Of a stretch of 15,548 bases of DNA, positions 13,537 to 15,548 are shown in pieces. Origin of the DNA: 66-474 sp050737995. GTDB lineage: Bacteria > Pseudomonadota > Gammaproteobacteria > Xanthomonadales > Rhodanobacteraceae. How positions within the stretch are numbered: position 1 is the stretch's first letter; every line of letters begins with the position of its first letter. A model generated the notes under the pieces. That model saw nothing but the letters and a program-made list of their open reading frames with translations. It had not been told where the DNA came from and made no database searches. The stretch is from assembly GCA_050737995.1 (NCBI GenBank), contig JBOHYR010000089.1:1-15548 (forward strand), in the 5' to 3' direction. The position numbers were made by a program, and so were the translations under genes.

Positions 13537-15351
13537 TCAGGCCACCGCGGCAGCCGTGGTCGTGCCTTCGGCAGCCGGTGGGACGATCGCGATCACGGTC
13601 CAGCCCATACGGGGTTCGGTCTTGCGACGATTGCTGGCGACGCGCAATTTGCCGTTGGGCTCGATCCCGAACAGCAGCACGGTATCCGCGCCATGCTGGG
13701 CGACGAACGCGGGCCAGTCGAAGGTGTCGTTCAGCGCGTTGGACTTGATCCGCCAGCCGGCAGCGAGCAACTCGCCAAAACGCGTATGCGTCATGTCGTC
13801 GCTGAACAGGGCCTTGGCGCGCAGGCTCCCTGCGAATGCCTCGCGGTTGCCGCTTTCTTCTGGCGCCAGCACACGCAATCGGTATACGCGCTCGCGACCG
13901 AACTCCTCGCGATAGTGCATGCACGCCAACGAATTCATCTCGCGGCGCACGGACATCGCCAGCAGCCGCCCGATGCCGGTCAGATCCAGGTGCAGCGCGG
14001 CGTGCTGCGAGGTGGGATTGCCGTAGAACGTCGGCAGGCCAGCCATGCGCGCGGCACTGATACCGCCCCAGTCGTCGTCGACCAACAGCACCTGGAACTT
14101 CTGTTCAGCCAGCGCCTTGCCGACGCCACGTGCAACTTCGTCGGAACCGTAGATCAGGACGCCGTTCGGGTCCGGCGCGGCGACTTTCAGCCAGCGCGCG
14201 AGCGGGCGCGCGGTGGCGCTCTGCAACACGACGGTGGCGATGATCAGGATAAAAACCAGCGGCACCAGCGCGTCAACACCGGAGACACCCAGCTCGCCGA
14301 GGCGCAACGCAAACAGCGAGGACACCGACGCCGCAACGATGCCGCGCGGCGATACGTACCCGACCAGCGCACGCTCGCGCCAGGTCATGCTGCTGCCGAG
14401 CGTGGCGACCAGCACCGACAGCGGCCTGATCAGGAACTGCGCCACCACGAACACCAAAATACCCGCCATCAGCATGCCGCGTGGCAAAGGCCACTGCAGC
14501 CTCGCCGCGAGAATCACGAACAGCATCGAAACCAGCAACGTGGACAGGTGTTCCTTGAAATCCATGATGTCGTCGATGTGAATCCGGCGCAGGTTTCCAA
14601 GGGTGATCCCCATGATGGTCACCGCCACCAGCCCCGATTCGTGCGCGAGCTTGTTGGAAAGGGTGAATGCCCCCAGCACGGCGATCAGCGTCCCATACGC
14701 CTGCAGGTACTCCGGGATCATCTGTCGATACAGCAGGAATCCCAGCGCCGCGGCGAGGGCCAGACCGATCCCGGCGCCGATGCCGATGGTCGCCGCGAAC
14801 ACCGCGATTGAATGCCCCTGCTGATGGGAAACGATCGCCTCGAATACCAGTACAGCGAACAACGCTCCGAGGGGATCGAGGACGATGCCTTCCCAACGCA
14901 GGGCGCTGGCGATGCGCGAGGTGGGCCGCAGCGTGCGCAGCATCGGCGTGATCACCGTAGGCCCGGTCACGCAAGTCAACGCGCCGAACAGGAACGCGAT
15001 TTCCCAGCGCACGCCTGCAATCCAGTGCGCAGCCGCGGCCAGCAACAACAATGCCAGCACCGCGCCGTAACTGACCAACCCGTGCACGGCGCGCCCGATC
15101 CCGCGCAATTCGGAAAAGCGCAGGGTCATGCTGCCTTCGAACAGGATCAGCGCAACGGCCAGCGATACCGCCGGAAACATGAACTCGCCGAGCACCTTGT
15201 CTGGATTGAACAACCCGGTCGCCGGGCCCAGCACAATACCGATCAGAAGCAGGAACAGGATCGCCGGCAGACGCATCCGCCAGGCCAGCCACTGGGCCAG
15301 AAAACCTATCACCAGTAGCGCCGTGAGCACTACGCCCAGATCAATCGCCAT
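13537..15351 (-). CDS. Monovalent cation/proton antiporter with C-terminal TrkA-N-like domain
   Basis: A 604-residue inner-membrane protein with two parts. Residues about 5-385 form some 11-13 hydrophobic segments of the CPA Na+/H+ antiporter type. They include LILFEGSMTLRFSELRGIGR (68-87), TCVTGPTVITPMLRTLRP (126-143), RWEGIVLDPLGALFAVLVFE (152-171, Asp159 probably the ion-binding acid) and GYVSPRGIVAASVSSL (331-346). Residues about 397-500 resemble a TrkA-N (RCK) nucleotide-binding domain: GVLIYGSDEVARGVGKALAE, VLLVDDDW, then a block on MAGLPTFYGNPTS. The usual GxGxxG loop is degenerate (GSDEVARGVG), so ligand binding is uncertain. About 100 further residues follow. The start at 15351 has GAGGG close upstream. 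Transported ion (Na+ or K+) cannot be told from sequence. It precedes maf on the same strand, where other genomes often carry rlmH or mre genes. Confidence 0.88.
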   Translation of the reverse strand: MAIDLGVVLTALLVIGFLAQWLAWRMRLPAILFLLLIGIVLGPATGLFNPDKVLGEFMFPAVSLAVALILFEGSMTLRFSELRGIGRAVHGLVSYGAVLALLLLAAAAHWIAGVRWEIAFLFGALTCVTGPTVITPMLRTLRPTSRIASALRWEGIVLDPLGALFAVLVFEAIVSHQQGHSIAVFAATIGIGAGIGLALAAALGFLLYRQMIPEYLQAYGTLIAVLGAFTLSNKLAHESGLVAVTIMGITLGNLRRIHIDDIMDFKEHLSTLLVSMLFVILAARLQWPLPRGMLMAGILVFVVAQFLIRPLSVLVATLGSSMTWRERALVGYVSPRGIVAASVSSLFALRLGELGVSGVDALVPLVFILIIATVVLQSATARPLARWLKVAAPDPNGVLIYGSDEVARGVGKALAEQKFQVLLVDDDWGGISAARMAGLPTFYGNPTSQHAALHLDLTGIGRLLAMSVRREMNSLACMHYREEFGRERVYRLRVLAPEESGNREAFAGSLRAKALFSDDMTHTRFGELLAAGWRIKSNALNDTFDWPAFVAQHGADTVLLFGIEPNGKLRVASNRRKTEPRMGWTVIAIVPPAAEGTTTAAAVA

Positions 15352-15434
15352 GCGCCCTCGCGTTTACGGTTCCCGGTGCGATGGTAACGGCGCCCGGCAG
15401 ACCACAGGGCACAGTGTGTTCGCCCGCCCAGGCC

Positions 15435-15444
15435 GTTGATCAAC
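15435..15444. promoter_or_regulatory. 10-bp palindrome upstream of the antiporter gene
   Basis: GTTGATCAAC is a perfect palindrome 83 bases upstream of the antiporter ATG, within a 197-base stretch at the right edge that shows no convincing gene. It could be half of an operator, but no promoter hexamers were assigned, and one such palindrome could occur by chance. Confidence 0.2.
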
Positions 15445-15548
15445 AGTGCAAGTCCGCCCGTTGTCTACCACTTTCGAACACGCATGTGAAAGCCCGAGTC
15501 GCGCCAGTGCACCACGAGCGACTGCCGAGCAACGCTCGCAACCGACCC

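Noticed and set aside
13447..14811. A 454-codon plus-strand open frame opposite the antiporter and maf
   Set aside because: Composition is Arg/Gln/His-rich with no hydrophobic or family pattern. It is the high-GC antisense shadow of two well-supported genes.
15465..15548. Minus-strand frame open to the right edge, ending TAG, as the tail of another gene
   Set aside because: Only about 28 codons, no family match recognised, and open frames of this length are common at this GC content.

Overview
The window looks like a chromosomal segment of a GC-rich gammaproteobacterium, most likely of the Xanthomonadales/Lysobacterales (Rhodanobacteraceae-like). This rests on the gene set and order, the high-GC codon use and the style of one short repeat; no rRNA or marker phylogeny is available here. 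No mobile element, CRISPR array, tRNA or rRNA was seen. Nearly every base lies in or close to a recognisable gene; no gap exceeds 300 bases.

Left edge (1-470): the last codons of a probable xseB are followed, with overlapping stop and start, by a decayed remnant of ispA (farnesyl diphosphate synthase). The remnant has two in-frame stops, a frameshift and a large central deletion that removes the Asp-rich catalytic motifs. A strong GC hairpin (435-462) closes this block. Next comes a small, noticeably lower-GC membrane protein of the DUF4870 type on the minus strand.

Middle left (983-3693): a tightly coupled minus-strand pair, DUF1800 then DUF1501, with two bases between them. The DUF1501 product has a Tat-type signal peptide. 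The biochemical role of such pairs is not established.

Centre to right (3786-15351): a housekeeping cluster. On the minus strand, in transcription order, it reads: CPA-type cation/proton antiporter, maf (yhdE-like), rng (RNase G), yhdP (AsmA-like lipid-transport protein) and tldD. After an oppositely oriented yjgA/darP comes pmbA (tldE). In E. coli these genes form two separate loci (yhdE-rng-yhdP-tldD and pmbA/yjgA). Here they are joined, so both subunits of the TldD/TldE metalloprotease lie about 0.7 kb apart with the ribosome-assembly factor gene between them. A good sigma70-like promoter sits just upstream of rng.

The last 197 bases (15352-15548) hold the antiporter upstream region with one 10-bp palindrome and no convincing gene. 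I did not find a clearly novel multi-gene system. The best leads are the ispA pseudogene and its low-GC neighbour (a probable rearrangement point) and the uncharacterised Tat-exported DUF1800/DUF1501 pair.
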